Both the position numbers and the translations under genes were made by a program. Below, piece after piece: positions 1 through 9,639 of a stretch of DNA of 64,000 nucleotides. The notes beneath the pieces were generated by a model that ran no database searches, had not been told where the DNA came from, and worked only from the letters and a program-made list of their open reading frames with translations. Numbering within the stretch: the first letter of the stretch is position 1; every line of letters begins with the position of its first letter. Origin of the DNA: Roseovarius gaetbuli (lineage in GTDB: Bacteria; Pseudomonadota; Alphaproteobacteria; Rhodobacterales; Rhodobacteraceae); the NCBI RefSeq assembly GCF_900172365.1, contig NZ_FWFJ01000007.1:56339-120338 (forward strand), written 5' to 3'.

Positions 1-684
1 CAGCGACTTGCCGCCGCTTTCGATCATATAGGTCATATGCCCCGGCGTATGCCCGAAGGCGGCCATGGCGGTGATGCCAGGGGCCACGCTTGCGCCATCG
101 CCGATCATCGTGGTCTTTTCGGCCAGCGGGCGCATGTTGGCGTCAAAGCGCTCGTTCCCGGCCGCCGCCCAGTGGTCGAACTCGGCGCTGCCGGTGACAT
201 AGCGGGCATTGGCAAAGGTCGCCTCGCCGCCCTCGCGCATCAAGCCGCCGATGTGATCGCCGTGCATATGGGTCAGCACCACGACATCAACCTGATCGGG
301 GGTATAGCCTGCCTCATTGAGCGCGCTTGTGATCGCATCGGGATTAAGGCCGGTATCAAACAGGATCAGCTCGGAGCCGGTGTTGATCACGGTCGGGGTA
401 AAGAAGAACTGTGCCGCATCGGTGGGGATATTGGCGGCGGCAGAGACCTCGTTGAACTCTTCGGCGCTGACGTTCAGGCCGAAAATCGAATGCGGATCAG
501 GGCGCGGCATGGTCGCGGCCAAAAGCGCGGTCACTTCGCAATCGCCAAGCACAAAACGGTTATGGCGCGTGGTTGACGCCCCCATCATCGGGGCGCTTGC
601 GCGGGCGGGGCCAAAGCTTGCGGCCAGCGGGACGGCGGCGGCGGCGGTCAAAAGGCTGCGGCGGGTGAGGGTCGTTTTGGTCAT
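1..684 (-). CDS. MBL-fold metallohydrolase, Tat-exported (3' end outside window)
   Basis: The gene runs off the left edge, so 228 residues of the N-terminal side are visible. The N-terminus has a twin-arginine signal (TRRSLLTAAAAV, residues 7-18) and an Ala-rich export region, so the folded protein is probably sent to the periplasm. The metallo-beta-lactamase metal motif THMHGDHIGG lies at about residues 138-147 (H139, H141, D143, H144), and GHTPGHM near the visible end supplies the next metal histidine. An AGGAGG ribosome site precedes the ATG at 684. The family covers many hydrolases (lactonases, thioesterases, beta-lactamases), and the substrate cannot be told from sequence. It is transcribed divergently from gltX. 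Confidence 0.85.
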   Translation of the reverse strand, partial: MTKTTLTRRSLLTAAAAVPLAASFGPARASAPMMGASTTRHNRFVLGDCEVTALLAATMPRPDPHSIFGLNVSAEEFNEVSAAANIPTDAAQFFFTPTVINTGSELILFDTGLNPDAITSALNEAGYTPDQVDVVVLTHMHGDHIGGLMREGGEATFANARYVTGSAEFDHWAAAGNERFDANMRPLAEKTTMIGDGASVAPGITAMAAFGHTPGHMTYMIESGGKSL

Positions 685-858
685 GTGATTCCTCCTGTTG
701 CTGCAAGGGAGGATAGGGCATTTTATGCACACTCCTAGGGCTTCACGGCGTTTTGACGCATTCGCACGGGAAAATCCGCAAGACGGGGGGGGCAAAGCGG
801 GGATTTCTGGACAATGACGCGCACCTGTGACACATCCACCGCGAAGCAGGAGAAGCCC

Positions 859-2184
859 ATGACCACCACCCGATTTGCCCCGTCGCCCACCGGATATATC
901 CATGTCGGCAATTTGCGCACCGCGCTGATGAATTACATGATCGCCGCCAAGGCGGGGGGCAGTTTCATCTTGCGGATCGACGACACCGATCCTGAGCGCT
1001 CGAAACAGGAATATGTCGACGCGATCAAATATGATCTGGAATGGCTCGGCCTGCACTGGGATCGCACAGAGCGCCAGTCAGAGCGGCTTGACCGCTATGC
1101 CGAGGCGGCGGACAAGCTGCGCGAGATGGGCCGGTTCTACGAGGCCTTCGAGACCCCAACAGAGCTTGACTTGAAGCGCAAGAAACAGCTCAACATGGGG
1201 CGTCCGCCGGTCTATGACCGCGCCGCCCTTGAGTTGAGCGAGGCCGAGAAGGACGCGATGCGCGCCGAGCGCGGCAATGGCGTGTGGCGCTTCAAGCTTG
1301 ATCAGGAACGCATCAACTGGAATGACGGCATTCTCGGCGATATCTCGATTGATGCCGCTTCGGTCAGCGATCCGGTGTTGATCCGTGGTGATGGTCAGGT
1401 GCTTTATACGCTGGCCTCGGTGGTGGATGACGTGGAAATGGGCGTGACCCATGTGGTGCGCGGCTCGGACCATGTGACCAACACCGCGACGCAAATCCAG
1501 ATCATCACCGCGCTTGGCGGCACCCCGCCGGAATTCGCGCATCATTCGCTCTTGACCGGGCCGCAGGGCGAGGCGCTGTCAAAGCGTCTTGGCGTGCTGT
1601 CGCTGCGCGATCTGCGCGAGCAGGGCGTCGAGCCGATGGCGCTCTTGAGCCTGATGGCGCGGCTTGGTTCGTCGGACCCGATCGAGCTTCGCACCGATAT
1701 GGCCGAGTTGATCGAGGGCTTTGATATCGATCGCTTTGGCGCGGCCCCGACCAAGTTTGACGAACAGGATCTGTTCCCGCTGACCGCGCGCTATCTTGCC
1801 GCTCTGCCGCTTGACGCGATGGCCGAAACCATCGCCGAGGTCGGCGTGCCGGCCGAGCAGGCCGAGCAATTCTGGCAGGTGACACGCGAAAACATCACCA
1901 CGCGCAAGGACCTTGCGGCGTGGTGGGAATTGTTCCGCGATGGCGCAGAGCCGGCGATCGAGGACGAGGACCGCGCCTTTATCGCCGAGGCAATGGCGCT
2001 TTTGCCCGAGGGCCCGCATGACACCGAAACCTGGGGCAAGTGGACCGCCGCCGTCAAAGAGGCCACTGGCCGCAAGGGCCGTGGTCTTTTCATGCCACTG
2101 CGCAAGGCGCTGACCGGGCAGGCGCACGGGCCCGACATGTCACAGGTTTTGCCGCTGTTGCAGGTGATCAAGGCCAAGGGCTAG
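859..2184 (+). CDS. gltX: Glutamyl-tRNA synthetase
   Basis: Class I aminoacyl-tRNA synthetase that charges tRNA with glutamate in the cytoplasm. The N-terminus FAPSPTGYIHVGN (residues 6-18) contains the HIGH-type ATP motif (H15), and EALSKR at 238-243 is the KMSKS-type loop. The 441 residues fit a discriminating or GluRS2-type bacterial enzyme. The ATG at 859 is chosen over an in-frame ATG at 814 because GCAGGAGA sits just upstream and the family N-terminus starts at FAPSPTG. Alphaproteobacteria often carry two gltX paralogues, and only one is visible here. Its 3' end overlaps the convergent DUF2254 gene by 17 nt. Confidence 0.95.
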   Translation: MTTTRFAPSPTGYIHVGNLRTALMNYMIAAKAGGSFILRIDDTDPERSKQEYVDAIKYDLEWLGLHWDRTERQSERLDRYAEAADKLREMGRFYEAFETPTELDLKRKKQLNMGRPPVYDRAALELSEAEKDAMRAERGNGVWRFKLDQERINWNDGILGDISIDAASVSDPVLIRGDGQVLYTLASVVDDVEMGVTHVVRGSDHVTNTATQIQIITALGGTPPEFAHHSLLTGPQGEALSKRLGVLSLRDLREQGVEPMALLSLMARLGSSDPIELRTDMAELIEGFDIDRFGAAPTKFDEQDLFPLTARYLAALPLDAMAETIAEVGVPAEQAEQFWQVTRENITTRKDLAAWWELFRDGAEPAIEDEDRAFIAEAMALLPEGPHDTETWGKWTAAVKEATGRKGRGLFMPLRKALTGQAHGPDMSQVLPLLQVIKAKG

Positions 2185-3445
2185 GGTTATCGCTCCGGTC
2201 GCGAAGCCGCTTTTTTTCGCTCTCTAGCGGCAAGGCCAGATCGGCATACTCAAGCGCGCGCGCGGCCAGATCGCGCGCGGCACCGGCAAGCTCTGGTTCG
2301 GGCCCCTCTGCCAAGGTGCTGAGCGCGTCTTGCAGGCGTTCGGCCACCTCGATAAGGCCCGCCCCGTCGCGGGCGGTGCTGGCGAAGGTGTTCTCGATCA
2401 AGGCGCGCCGCGACACATCCGGTAGAAACAGCCGAGGAAACAGCGGCGTGTCGCTATCGGGGGTGCCATGCGCCCAGTCCAGCAACAGCTTTTCCTGCCG
2501 ACAGATCACCGCAATCGCCGTGCCGGGATCGTTGATGCCCGGCGACAGCGCCCGTGATGCGGTTTCCGACAGCACCAGCAAGCCGTAAGAGGCATCCTGT
2601 TCAAAGGTGCGATAGCGCCCGATGGTCAGGCTTTTGGTGATCAGGGTTTCCGCCATCTCACCAAGCCCGGTGGCATGGCCGATCACTTGGCCTTTGATCA
2701 CGTAGTCGCCGGGGCGCACGTAAAGATAGACCCGGATCTGATCGCTGGTCAGCTTGTCGCTTATGGCGCGCAGGTCGATGAATTGCACATAGCCGGTGGC
2801 GCGCGAGGCGAGCGGCTCTGCCTCACTTGGCAAAACCATGTCGCGCGTCAAGCGCTGCGCCCCAAGCGAGGGCAGGCGGCGGGTCCGCATAAGACAGGCG
2901 CGGGTGATCTCTTCGGTCGAGGCAAGCGTGGCATCCATGCTTCCAAGATCGCTGAGGTGATGAATCCAGCGCAGCAGCGCCAGAATGACAAGCACCACCA
3001 CCGCCACGGTAAAGCCAAGCACAAGAACGCTCGCGCCCTCGGGATAGAACCCGGCCTTGAACAGGATCATCGCGCTGAGCGAATAGACAAACGCGCCGAT
3101 AAAGGTGGCCAGAACCGTGTGCGTGGTGGTGTCGGCCAGCAAGATGCGATGCACCCGCGGTGTCGCCTGACCGGCGGCCGCATTATGCGCGGTCACCATG
3201 ACGTTCAGCGAAAACGTACTTACCGCGAGCATGCCCGAGGCAAGGATCGTCAGGATCGGCATGACCGAATTGGAGGTAAAGCGGTTCTGAAGGCCGATCG
3301 GGATATAGCTCTCAAACAGGATTGCGATGGCCGAGGCCAGCACCGCCAGCAAGGCCATGAGCGCGACCCTTATCCAGAGCTTACGGCTCATCCGCAAAAG
3401 GGTCATGCCGGTGGTTGAAAGAAGCTGAAGTTTCACGAGGATCAC
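2168..3445 (-). CDS. DUF2254 family membrane protein
   Basis: A 425-residue predicted inner-membrane protein. Hydrophobic segments occur near residues 24-46, 62-84, 109-132 and 138-160, followed by a long soluble C-terminal region. This layout and the stretch around LSPGINDPGTAIAV match the DUF2254 family, whose function is unknown. The start is uncertain: GTG at 3445, GTG at 3436 (better spaced from AAAAGGGC) or ATG at 3406 are all in frame. It converges on gltX with overlapping 3' ends. Confidence 0.8.
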   Translation of the reverse strand: MILVKLQLLSTTGMTLLRMSRKLWIRVALMALLAVLASAIAILFESYIPIGLQNRFTSNSVMPILTILASGMLAVSTFSLNVMVTAHNAAAGQATPRVHRILLADTTTHTVLATFIGAFVYSLSAMILFKAGFYPEGASVLVLGFTVAVVVLVILALLRWIHHLSDLGSMDATLASTEEITRACLMRTRRLPSLGAQRLTRDMVLPSEAEPLASRATGYVQFIDLRAISDKLTSDQIRVYLYVRPGDYVIKGQVIGHATGLGEMAETLITKSLTIGRYRTFEQDASYGLLVLSETASRALSPGINDPGTAIAVICRQEKLLLDWAHGTPDSDTPLFPRLFLPDVSRRALIENTFASTARDGAGLIEVAERLQDALSTLAEGPEPELAGAARDLAARALEYADLALPLESEKKRLRDRSDNPSPWP

Positions 3446-3499
3446 GCCCTTTTGGCACCAGTTTGGCGCGGGGCTGCGCCCGTGTCCATATCCTGTGGC

Positions 3500-4081
3500 T
3501 CAGGCGGTATCGCGGATCAGGCGGGCGTTCACGCGCTCAAGGTGATCGTCGGCAAGCCCGCGCTCGGCCGCACTCAGGATTTGGTGGCGCGGATAGCGCG
3601 GCGCGGCGCGATCATCAAGGATCGGGGCCTCCCAGCCGTGGGTGGTATCAAAAAAACGCGCCACACCCTCGGGGCCAAACTCGCGGGCATAGCCCTGTAC
3701 CACCACATCAAGATAGCTCAACAGGATCGGATGGGCGATGCTTGGCGTGCCATGTGCGCCCTCAGGGATGCTATAGACCGCGATCTCGGGGCGATGCGGC
3801 AAGCTGTGGGTGACCTGATCGTGTGCGGGCACGCGGGCATAGGCCGCCTCGCGCAGATCAAGCGCGGGCCAATCGGCCCCCGGCACCGCCGCGATCAGCC
3901 CGTCGATGGTGCTGGCGGGGTCGGGCACAACCGTCAAAAAGGCCACCGGGCGCAGCTCTGTAGGCCTCCAGACCCGCCGCCAGCCGCGAAGCTTCGCGGG
4001 ATGGGCCGCATCGAACACATGGGTGTCGCGGTTCACGAGGCTGCCGTAGCCAAAGAAATATGCATCGCTAAGTGAGGGTAT
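3500..4081 (-). CDS. Gamma-glutamylcyclotransferase-like protein, start codon unclear
   Basis: The protein starts with YFFGYGSLVN, the substrate-binding YGSL signature of the GGCT/AIG2-like fold, which normally lies within the first 5-10 residues. These enzymes release 5-oxoproline from gamma-glutamyl compounds such as glutathione breakdown products. No ATG, GTG or TTG lies close to the motif. The nearest in-frame options are TTG at 4147 and ATG at 4168, which would add 22-29 residues of unrelated sequence and overlap the divergent regulator start. An AAAAGGGG ribosome-site-like run lies six bases before an ATA codon at 4081-4079, used here as a provisional start (193 residues). Confidence 0.7.
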   Translation of the reverse strand: MPSLSDAYFFGYGSLVNRDTHVFDAAHPAKLRGWRRVWRPTELRPVAFLTVVPDPASTIDGLIAAVPGADWPALDLREAAYARVPAHDQVTHSLPHRPEIAVYSIPEGAHGTPSIAHPILLSYLDVVVQGYAREFGPEGVARFFDTTHGWEAPILDDRAAPRYPRHQILSAAERGLADDHLERVNARLIRDTA

Positions 4082-4093
4082 AACGTGCCCCTT

Positions 4094-4107
4094 TTGATCT
4101 GAATCAT
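4094..4107. promoter_or_regulatory. Candidate FNR/FnrL-type box
   Basis: TTGAT-CTGA-ATCAT matches the known FNR-family consensus TTGAT-N4-ATCAA except for the last base. It lies between the divergent GGCT-like gene and the Rrf2-family regulator, about 60 nt before the regulator start. The same core, TGATCTGAATCA, recurs in front of the universal stress protein gene at 48756. Confidence 0.45.
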
Positions 4108-4166
4108 GGTCGCGGTGGAGTTTGCAGGCAAAGTTGGCAACATTCAAGCAAGGGGGCGGTTTCGCC

Positions 4167-4613
4167 ATGCGGGTCACCAAACGTGCAAATATCGCCATCA
4201 GGCTGCTGATGTTCTGTGGTGCCAATCCGGGTCGGATGGTAACCAAATCCGAGATCGCGGAACGCTGTAATACGTCGGAAAGTCATCTGGCGCAGGTGAT
4301 CAACAAGCTGGCCCAGCTTGGGTTTTTACATACGCAGCGCGGGCGGCACGGCGGCGTCATGCTTGGCCGTGCCATGAGCGCGATCACCGTCGGCGAGGTG
4401 TTTCGCGCGATTGAGGCCAATACGCCGGTGGCGGAATGTTTTGCCGATGTCGACAATACCTGCCCGCTGGTCGATGCCTGTCGGCTCCGTCTGGCGCTGG
4501 CCGATGCGGTCGAGGCATTCTATGCCCACCTTGACGAGATCACGCTTGAGGCGCTGGTCTGTAACAACGAGGCACTGTTCACATTGTTTTCAACACCGCC
4601 CTGCCTGAAATAG
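4167..4613 (+). CDS. Rrf2-family Fe-S cluster transcription regulator (RirA/NsrR type)
   Basis: A 148-residue winged-helix regulator. The N-terminus MRVTKRANIAIRLLMFC and the helix-turn-helix around SEIAERCNTSESHLAQVINKL are typical of Rrf2 proteins. Three cysteines in ECFADVDNTCPLVDAC (C-x7-C-x5-C) match the cluster-ligand pattern of RirA and NsrR, which sense iron/Fe-S status or nitric oxide. Sequence alone does not separate the two, although the MxxTK...MLMxCxAN start is closest to RirA as I remember it. AAGGGGGCGG precedes the ATG at 4167. The divergent promoter region carries an FNR-like box. Confidence 0.85.
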   Translation: MRVTKRANIAIRLLMFCGANPGRMVTKSEIAERCNTSESHLAQVINKLAQLGFLHTQRGRHGGVMLGRAMSAITVGEVFRAIEANTPVAECFADVDNTCPLVDACRLRLALADAVEAFYAHLDEITLEALVCNNEALFTLFSTPPCLK

Positions 4614-4633
4614 GCTTGAAGCGGCTCAAACAG

Positions 4634-4639
4634 TATACT
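4634..4639 (+). promoter_or_regulatory. Possible -10 element of the gcv operon
   Basis: TATACT lies about 15-20 nt before the glycine riboswitch, the right place for a -10 box. A convincing -35 at 16-18 nt spacing is not obvious (only TAGGCT/AGGCTT), so this is tentative. Confidence 0.35.
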
Positions 4640-4654
4640 AACGTACACGCAGAT

Positions 4655-4815
4655 CGGATAGGGAGAACTGGCTTTGCCAGTGCCGAAGGAGCAACCGCCC
4701 CGGAAACTCTCAGGCGCAAGGACCTGTCCGACGACAAGAGACTCTGGAGAGATCCCGGATATATGCCGGGGCGCCGAAGGGATAGCGATCTCAGGCAAAA
4801 GGACAGAGGGGGCAT
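4655..4815 (+). ncRNA. Tandem glycine riboswitch
   Basis: Two successive aptamers lie in the gcvT leader. Aptamer 1 (about 4655-4730) has CCGAAGG at 4683-4689, CTCTCAGGC at 4707-4715 and AAGGAC at 4718-4723. Aptamer 2 (about 4735-4815) has CCGAAGG at 4774-4780, CTCAGGC at 4790-4796 and AAGGACAG at 4799-4806. These are the conserved glycine-binding core elements. In this class glycine binding usually switches on glycine cleavage genes. No strong intrinsic terminator is seen between 4816 and the gcvT start at 4903, so control may be at translation. Proteins that could be read across this stretch are spurious. Confidence 0.93.
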
Positions 4816-4902
4816 CGTGACGCGGCTTTCAGGGCCAATGCGTCGTAACGGTGCCGGTGTGATCATCTGATTATCCGGGCCCAAAGGTAAGGGAGGATGC
4901 AG

Positions 4903-6027
4903 ATGGCCGATTTGCTCACAACGCCACTGAACGCACTGCACAGGGAACTGGGCGCCAAGATGGTGCCCTTTGCCGGCTATGACATGCCGGTGCAATACCC
5001 GGCGGGCGTGATGAAGGAACATTTGCATTGCCGCGCCAAGGCCGGGCTTTTCGACGTGAGCCACATGGGGCAGGTGATCCTGCGCGCGCCGGGCGGTTAT
5101 GCACAGACCGCGACCGAAATGGAAGCGCTTGTGCCGGTTGACCTTATAGGACTTGGCGAGATGCGCCAGCGCTATGGGTTTTTCACCAATGACGAGGGCG
5201 GCATTCTGGACGATTTGATGCTGGCCAATCGCGGCGATCACATGTTTGTGGTGGTCAATGCCGCTTGCAAGGTGGGCGATATCGCCCATATGCGTGCAGG
5301 CCTGCCCGGCTGCGAGGTCGAGGAAATCACCGACCGCGCGCTTTTGGCGCTGCAAGGCCCGGCCGCCGAGGCGGTGCTTGAGGGCATGGTGCCCGGCGTC
5401 GCGGCGACGCGGTTCATGGATGTGGGCATTTTCGCCTCGGAATTCGGCGAGCTGTGGATTTCACGTTCGGGTTATACCGGCGAGGATGGCTATGAGATTT
5501 CGGTGACTGAAGCCGAGACCGAGGCCCTTGCGCGCGCTTTGCTGGCGCATGATGACGTAGAGCCCATCGGCCTTGGCGCGCGCGACAGCCTGCGCCTTGA
5601 AGCGGGGCTTTGCCTGTATGGCCATGACATCGACGAGACCACGAGCCCGGTCGAGGCAAGCCTGATCTGGGCAATCCAGAAGGCACGCCGCGCGGGCGGC
5701 GCGCGCGAGGGCGGTTTTCCCGGCGCAGAGCGCATCCTTGACGAGATGGTCAATGGCGCTGCGCGTGCGCGCGTCGGATTGCGCCCCGAAGGGCGTGCGC
5801 CGATGCGCGAGGGCACGCCGCTTTTCGCGGCTGCGGAGGGCGGCGAGCCGGTGGGGCAGGTCACCTCGGGGGCTTACGGGCCGACGATCGAGGCACCGAT
5901 GTCGATGGGATATCTGCCCAAGCCCTTGGCAACCGAGGGCACGGTCATTTACGGAGAAGTGCGCGGCAAGCGCATGCCGGTCAAAGTGGCGAAACTGCCG
6001 TTTACACCTGCCAATTTCAAACGCTGA
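4903..6027 (+). CDS. gcvT: Glycine cleavage system T protein (aminomethyltransferase)
   Basis: Transfers the methylene group from aminomethyl-lipoyl-GcvH to tetrahydrofolate and releases ammonia. The 374-residue protein has the family landmarks [11 protein letters not shown] near the N-terminus, DVSHMGQ, GGILDDL (folate-side aspartate) and [18 protein letters not shown]. An ATG at 4897 and one at 4903 are in frame; GGGAGG at 4891-4896 is well spaced only for 4903. It is first in gcvT-gcvH-gcvP behind the tandem glycine riboswitch, so expression should follow glycine level. Confidence 0.95.
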   Translation: MADLLTTPLNALHRELGAKMVPFAGYDMPVQYPAGVMKEHLHCRAKAGLFDVSHMGQVILRAPGGYAQTATEMEALVPVDLIGLGEMRQRYGFFTNDEGGILDDLMLANRGDHMFVVVNAACKVGDIAHMRAGLPGCEVEEITDRALLALQGPAAEAVLEGMVPGVAATRFMDVGIFASEFGELWISRSGYTGEDGYEISVTEAETEALARALLAHDDVEPIGLGARDSLRLEAGLCLYGHDIDETTSPVEASLIWAIQKARRAGGAREGGFPGAERILDEMVNGAARARVGLRPEGRAPMREGTPLFAAAEGGEPVGQVTSGAYGPTIEAPMSMGYLPKPLATEGTVIYGEVRGKRMPVKVAKLPFTPANFKR

Positions 6028-6047
6028 ACATCATCAGGGAGAAGAGC

Positions 6048-6407
6048 ATGAAATTTACTGAAGAACACGAATGGCTGCGCGTTGAAGACGACCTTGTGGT
6101 GGTCGGAATCACCGAGCATGCCAGCGAACAGCTTGGCGATGTCGTCTTTGTCGAGCTGCCCGAGATCGGCACCCAGGTGACCAAGGATGACGAGGTGGTC
6201 GTGATCGAAAGCGTCAAGGCCGCAAGCGATATCCTGGCCCCGATTGACGGCGAGGTTGTCGAGGTCAACGAGGCGCTGGCCGACACGCCCGGCAAGGTCA
6301 ATGACGACCCGACCGGTGATGGCTGGTTCTTCAAGATCAAGGCGAGCGACCTTGGCCAGATGGACGAGTACATGGATGAGACCGCCTATCAGGATTACAT
6401 CAGCTAG
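6048..6407 (+). CDS. gcvH: Glycine cleavage system H protein
   Basis: Small lipoyl carrier that shuttles the aminomethyl intermediate between GcvP, GcvT and the L protein. The 119 residues are the normal family length, and the lipoylation lysine is K57 in ESVKAASD. The start is set by AGGGAGAAG just upstream. It lies 20 nt after gcvT in the same operon. Confidence 0.97.
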   Translation: MKFTEEHEWLRVEDDLVVVGITEHASEQLGDVVFVELPEIGTQVTKDDEVVVIESVKAASDILAPIDGEVVEVNEALADTPGKVNDDPTGDGWFFKIKASDLGQMDEYMDETAYQDYIS

Positions 6408-6438
6408 CGTCTGATCGCGCAGTGCGGGACGCGCGCCG

Positions 6439-6466
6439 CGCGGGAGTATTTTTGGAACGATGAAAG
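6439..6466 (+). repeat. Rhodobacterales-type intergenic element, copy 1 (divergent variant)
   Basis: CGGGAGTATTTTTGG followed by AACGATGAAAG, in the gcvH-gcvP gap. It resembles the GGGATATTT...AGAAGAAA elements near 20696, 29790 and 44846 but lacks their G/C-run hairpin; GCGCGCCGCGC just upstream could form a short stem instead. Confidence 0.55.
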
Positions 6467-6523
6467 CCGGGGCGCTGGGCCATGATGGTCCGGCATCTCG
6501 CGCCTGTCAGAGGGAGATCTGGG

Positions 6524-9373
6524 ATGCCTTTCAAGCCAACAGACTATTTGCCGTATGATTTTGCCAACCGGCGCCATATCGGCCCGTCGCCCAAGGAAAT
6601 GGGTGAGATGCTGGAGCGTCTTGACGTGCCCAGCCTTGAGGCGCTTATTGATGAAACCGTGCCCAAGTTGATCCGGCAGGAGGCGCCGCTTGATTTCGGC
6701 AAGCCCAAATCCGAAAGCGAGTTGCTGCATCACATGTGGCAGACCGCCTCGAAGAACAAGGTTCTGACTTCTCTCATCGGGCAGGGCTATCACGGGACGG
6801 TTACGCCGCCCGCGATCCAGCGCAACATCTTTGAAAACCCCGCCTGGTACACGGCCTATACCCCCTATCAGCCGGAAATCAGCCAGGGGCGGCTTGAGGC
6901 CCTGTTGAACTTTCAGACCATGGTCAGCGATCTGACCGGGCTTGAGATTGCCAATGCCTCGCTTCTGGACGAGGCGACGGCGGCGGCCGAGGCGATGACC
7001 ATGGCGCAGCGTGTCGCCAAATCCAAGGCGCGCGCGTTTTTTGTCGATGAAAATTGCCATCCGCAGAATATCGCCGTGATGCAGACCCGCGCCGCGCCGC
7101 TTGATATCGAGATCATTGTCGGCGCGCCCGACGATCTTGAGGCCGACAGGGTCTTTGGCGCGATTTTCCAGTATCCCGGCACCCATGGTGCCCTGCGCGA
7201 TTTCACCCCCGAGATCGCGGCGCTGCATGCGCAAAACGCCATTGGCATCGTGATTGCCGATCCGCTGGCGCTTACCCTGTTGAAAGAGCCCGGCGCGATG
7301 GGCGCCGATATCGCCGTCGGCAGCACGCAGCGCTTTGGTGTGCCGGTGGGCTATGGCGGCCCGCATGCCGCCTATATGGCGACCAAGGATGCCTATAAAC
7401 GCGCGCTTCCGGGGCGGATTGTCGGCGTGTCGGTCGACAGCCATGGCAACCGCGCCTATCGCCTTAGCCTGCAAACCCGCGAACAGCATATCCGCCGCGA
7501 AAAGGCCACCAGCAACGTTTGCACCGCGCAGGCGCTTTTGGCGGTCATGGCGTCGATGTATGCGGTGTTTCACGGCCCCGAGGGCCTTCGGGCGATTGCC
7601 GAGCGCATTCACCGCAAGACCGTGCGTCTGGCCAAGGGGCTTGAGGCTGCGGGATTTCATGTAGAGCCAGAGGCGTTCTTTGACACGATCACGGTCGATG
7701 TCGGCCTCTTGCAGCGCGGCGTGTTGCAATCAGCGGTGCGCGAGGGCGTGAACCTGCGCCATGTCGGCGAGACCAAGATCGGCATCACGTTGGACGAGCG
7801 CACCCGCCCGGCCACGATCGAATCCGTCTGGCGCGCCTTCGGGATCATCATGGAGGACACCGATTTTACCCCCGATTACCGCGTGCCCGAGGCCTTGCAC
7901 CGCGAGACGGATTACCTTGATCACCCGATTTTCCACATGAACCGGGCCGAGACCGAGATGATGCGTTACATGCGTCGCCTTGCGGATCGCGACCTTGCGC
8001 TTGATCGCGCGATGATCCCGCTTGGCAGTTGCACGATGAAGCTCAACTCGGCCGCAGAAATGATGCCTGTAAGCTGGCGGGAATTTGCCCTGTTGCACCC
8101 GTTTGTGCCCGAGGATCAGGCGCTTGGCTATAAGCAGATGATCGACGATCTAAGTGCCAAGCTCTGTGATATCACCGGCTATGCGGCGATCTCGATGCAG
8201 CCCAATTCCGGCGCGCAGGGCGAATATGCCGGCCTTTTGAGCATCGCCGCCTATCACCGCGCGCAGGGGCAGGGGCACCGCAAGGTTTGCCTGATCCCGG
8301 TCAGCGCGCATGGCACCAACCCGGCCAGCGCGCATATGGTCGGCTGGGATGTGGTGGTGGTCAAATCCGCCGCCAATGGCGATATTGATGTCGATGATTT
8401 CCGCGCCAAGGCCGAGAAGCATTCGGACAATCTTGCCGGCTGCATGATCACCTATCCAAGCACGCATGGCGTCTTTGAGGAGACCGTCAAAGAGGTCTGC
8501 GAGATCACCCATGGCCATGGCGGGCAGGTCTATATCGACGGCGCCAATATGAACGCCATGGTCGGGCTGAGCCGTCCCGGCGATCTGGGCGGCGATGTGA
8601 GCCACCTGAACCTGCACAAGACCTTCTGCATCCCGCATGGCGGCGGGGGGCCCGGCATGGGGCCGATTGGTGTGAAGCAGCATCTTGTGCGGCACCTGCC
8701 GGGGCATCCCGCAACGGGGGGCGAACAGGGCCCGGTCAGCGCCGCGCCCTATGGCTCGCCTTCGCTCTTGCCTATCTCATGGGCCTATTGCCTGATGATG
8801 GGCGGCGCGGGCCTTACCCAGGCGACGAGGGTTGCGATCCTGAACGCCAACTATATCGCCAAGCGTCTGGAGGGGGCCTATGAGGTGCTCTACAAGGGGC
8901 CGACGGGACGGGTGGCGCATGAATGCATCCTCGATACGCGCCCCTTCGAGGACAGCGCGGGCGTGACCGTGGACGATATCGCGAAGCGGCTGATGGATTG
9001 CGGCTTTCACGCGCCAACGATGAGCTTTCCTGTGCCCGGCACTTTGATGGTGGAACCTACCGAAAGCGAAACCAAGGCCGAGCTTGACCGTTTTTGCGAT
9101 GCGATGCTGGCGATCCGCGAAGAAATTCGCGACATCGAAGAGGGCCGGATTGATGCGGCCAACAACCCTCTCAAGAACGCGCCGCACACGATGGAAGATC
9201 TGGTGCGCGAATGGGACCGGCCCTATAGCCGCGAACAGGGCTGTTTCCCGCCGGGGGCGTTCCGGGTCGATAAATACTGGCCGCCGGTCAACCGGGTCGA
9301 CAATGTGTATGGCGACCGGCACCTGATCTGTACCTGTCCGCCGCTTGAGGATTATGCCGAAGCCGCCGAATAG
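6524..9373 (+). CDS. gcvP: Glycine dehydrogenase (decarboxylating), P protein
   Basis: Pyridoxal-phosphate enzyme that decarboxylates glycine and loads the residue onto lipoyl-GcvH. At 949 residues it is the full-length single-chain form with both halves. The PLP lysine is K699 in HLNLHKTF, followed by the Gly-rich [13 protein letters not shown] loop. An in-frame ATG at 6482 exists, but GAGGGAG in front of 6524 and the conserved N-terminus favour 6524. It is third in the riboswitch-controlled gcv operon; the L protein is not in this window. Confidence 0.96.
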   Translation: MPFKPTDYLPYDFANRRHIGPSPKEMGEMLERLDVPSLEALIDETVPKLIRQEAPLDFGKPKSESELLHHMWQTASKNKVLTSLIGQGYHGTVTPPAIQRNIFENPAWYTAYTPYQPEISQGRLEALLNFQTMVSDLTGLEIANASLLDEATAAAEAMTMAQRVAKSKARAFFVDENCHPQNIAVMQTRAAPLDIEIIVGAPDDLEADRVFGAIFQYPGTHGALRDFTPEIAALHAQNAIGIVIADPLALTLLKEPGAMGADIAVGSTQRFGVPVGYGGPHAAYMATKDAYKRALPGRIVGVSVDSHGNRAYRLSLQTREQHIRREKATSNVCTAQALLAVMASMYAVFHGPEGLRAIAERIHRKTVRLAKGLEAAGFHVEPEAFFDTITVDVGLLQRGVLQSAVREGVNLRHVGETKIGITLDERTRPATIESVWRAFGIIMEDTDFTPDYRVPEALHRETDYLDHPIFHMNRAETEMMRYMRRLADRDLALDRAMIPLGSCTMKLNSAAEMMPVSWREFALLHPFVPEDQALGYKQMIDDLSAKLCDITGYAAISMQPNSGAQGEYAGLLSIAAYHRAQGQGHRKVCLIPVSAHGTNPASAHMVGWDVVVVKSAANGDIDVDDFRAKAEKHSDNLAGCMITYPSTHGVFEETVKEVCEITHGHGGQVYIDGANMNAMVGLSRPGDLGGDVSHLNLHKTFCIPHGGGGPGMGPIGVKQHLVRHLPGHPATGGEQGPVSAAPYGSPSLLPISWAYCLMMGGAGLTQATRVAILNANYIAKRLEGAYEVLYKGPTGRVAHECILDTRPFEDSAGVTVDDIAKRLMDCGFHAPTMSFPVPGTLMVEPTESETKAELDRFCDAMLAIREEIRDIEEGRIDAANNPLKNAPHTMEDLVREWDRPYSREQGCFPPGAFRVDKYWPPVNRVDNVYGDRHLICTCPPLEDYAEAAE

Positions 9374-9396
9374 CGCCCCTCGGTTGGATATGAAAC

Positions 9397-9478
9397 ACGG
9401 CCGCAGGGGCACCCCCTTGCGGCCGTCGGTTTCAGGCGGGGCAACAGACGAAAAAGGCGGCCCTTGCGGACCGCCCCT
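9397..9478 (+). terminator. Two G/C-rich hairpins after gcvP
   Basis: Hairpin 1 (9397-9426) pairs ACGGCCGCAGGGG with CCCTTGCGGCCGT. Hairpin 2 (about 9456-9478) pairs GGCGG/GGCGGC-type arms around TTGC. Neither is followed by a strong T run, so termination is inferred from position at the end of the operon. Confidence 0.45.
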
Positions 9479-9639
9479 CATCGTTTGAAAATTTACTCTT
9501 GAAAACCAGAACGACCAAATAATCGGTCAGTGTCAAGCAGGGCCGGGTGCGCCATCACGTCATACCAGTCCACTCACGCAATATCACGGTAGCGTGAATA
9601 AGATGAGTCTGTCATACCCCATATAGGGTAAAATAGTGA
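9479..9639. other. Convergent intergenic stretch with inverted repeats
   Basis: No gene is seen. A perfect inverted repeat TCACGC-N12-GCGTGA lies at 9574-9597, and TACCC-CATATA-GGGTA lies at about 9614-9629. The stretch is visibly A/T-richer than the flanking genes. The repeats may be transcription-ending structures or protein sites. Confidence 0.4.

Noticed and set aside
4616..4870. 84-codon plus-strand frame before gcvT
   Set aside because: Falls entirely in the glycine riboswitch and its flanks.
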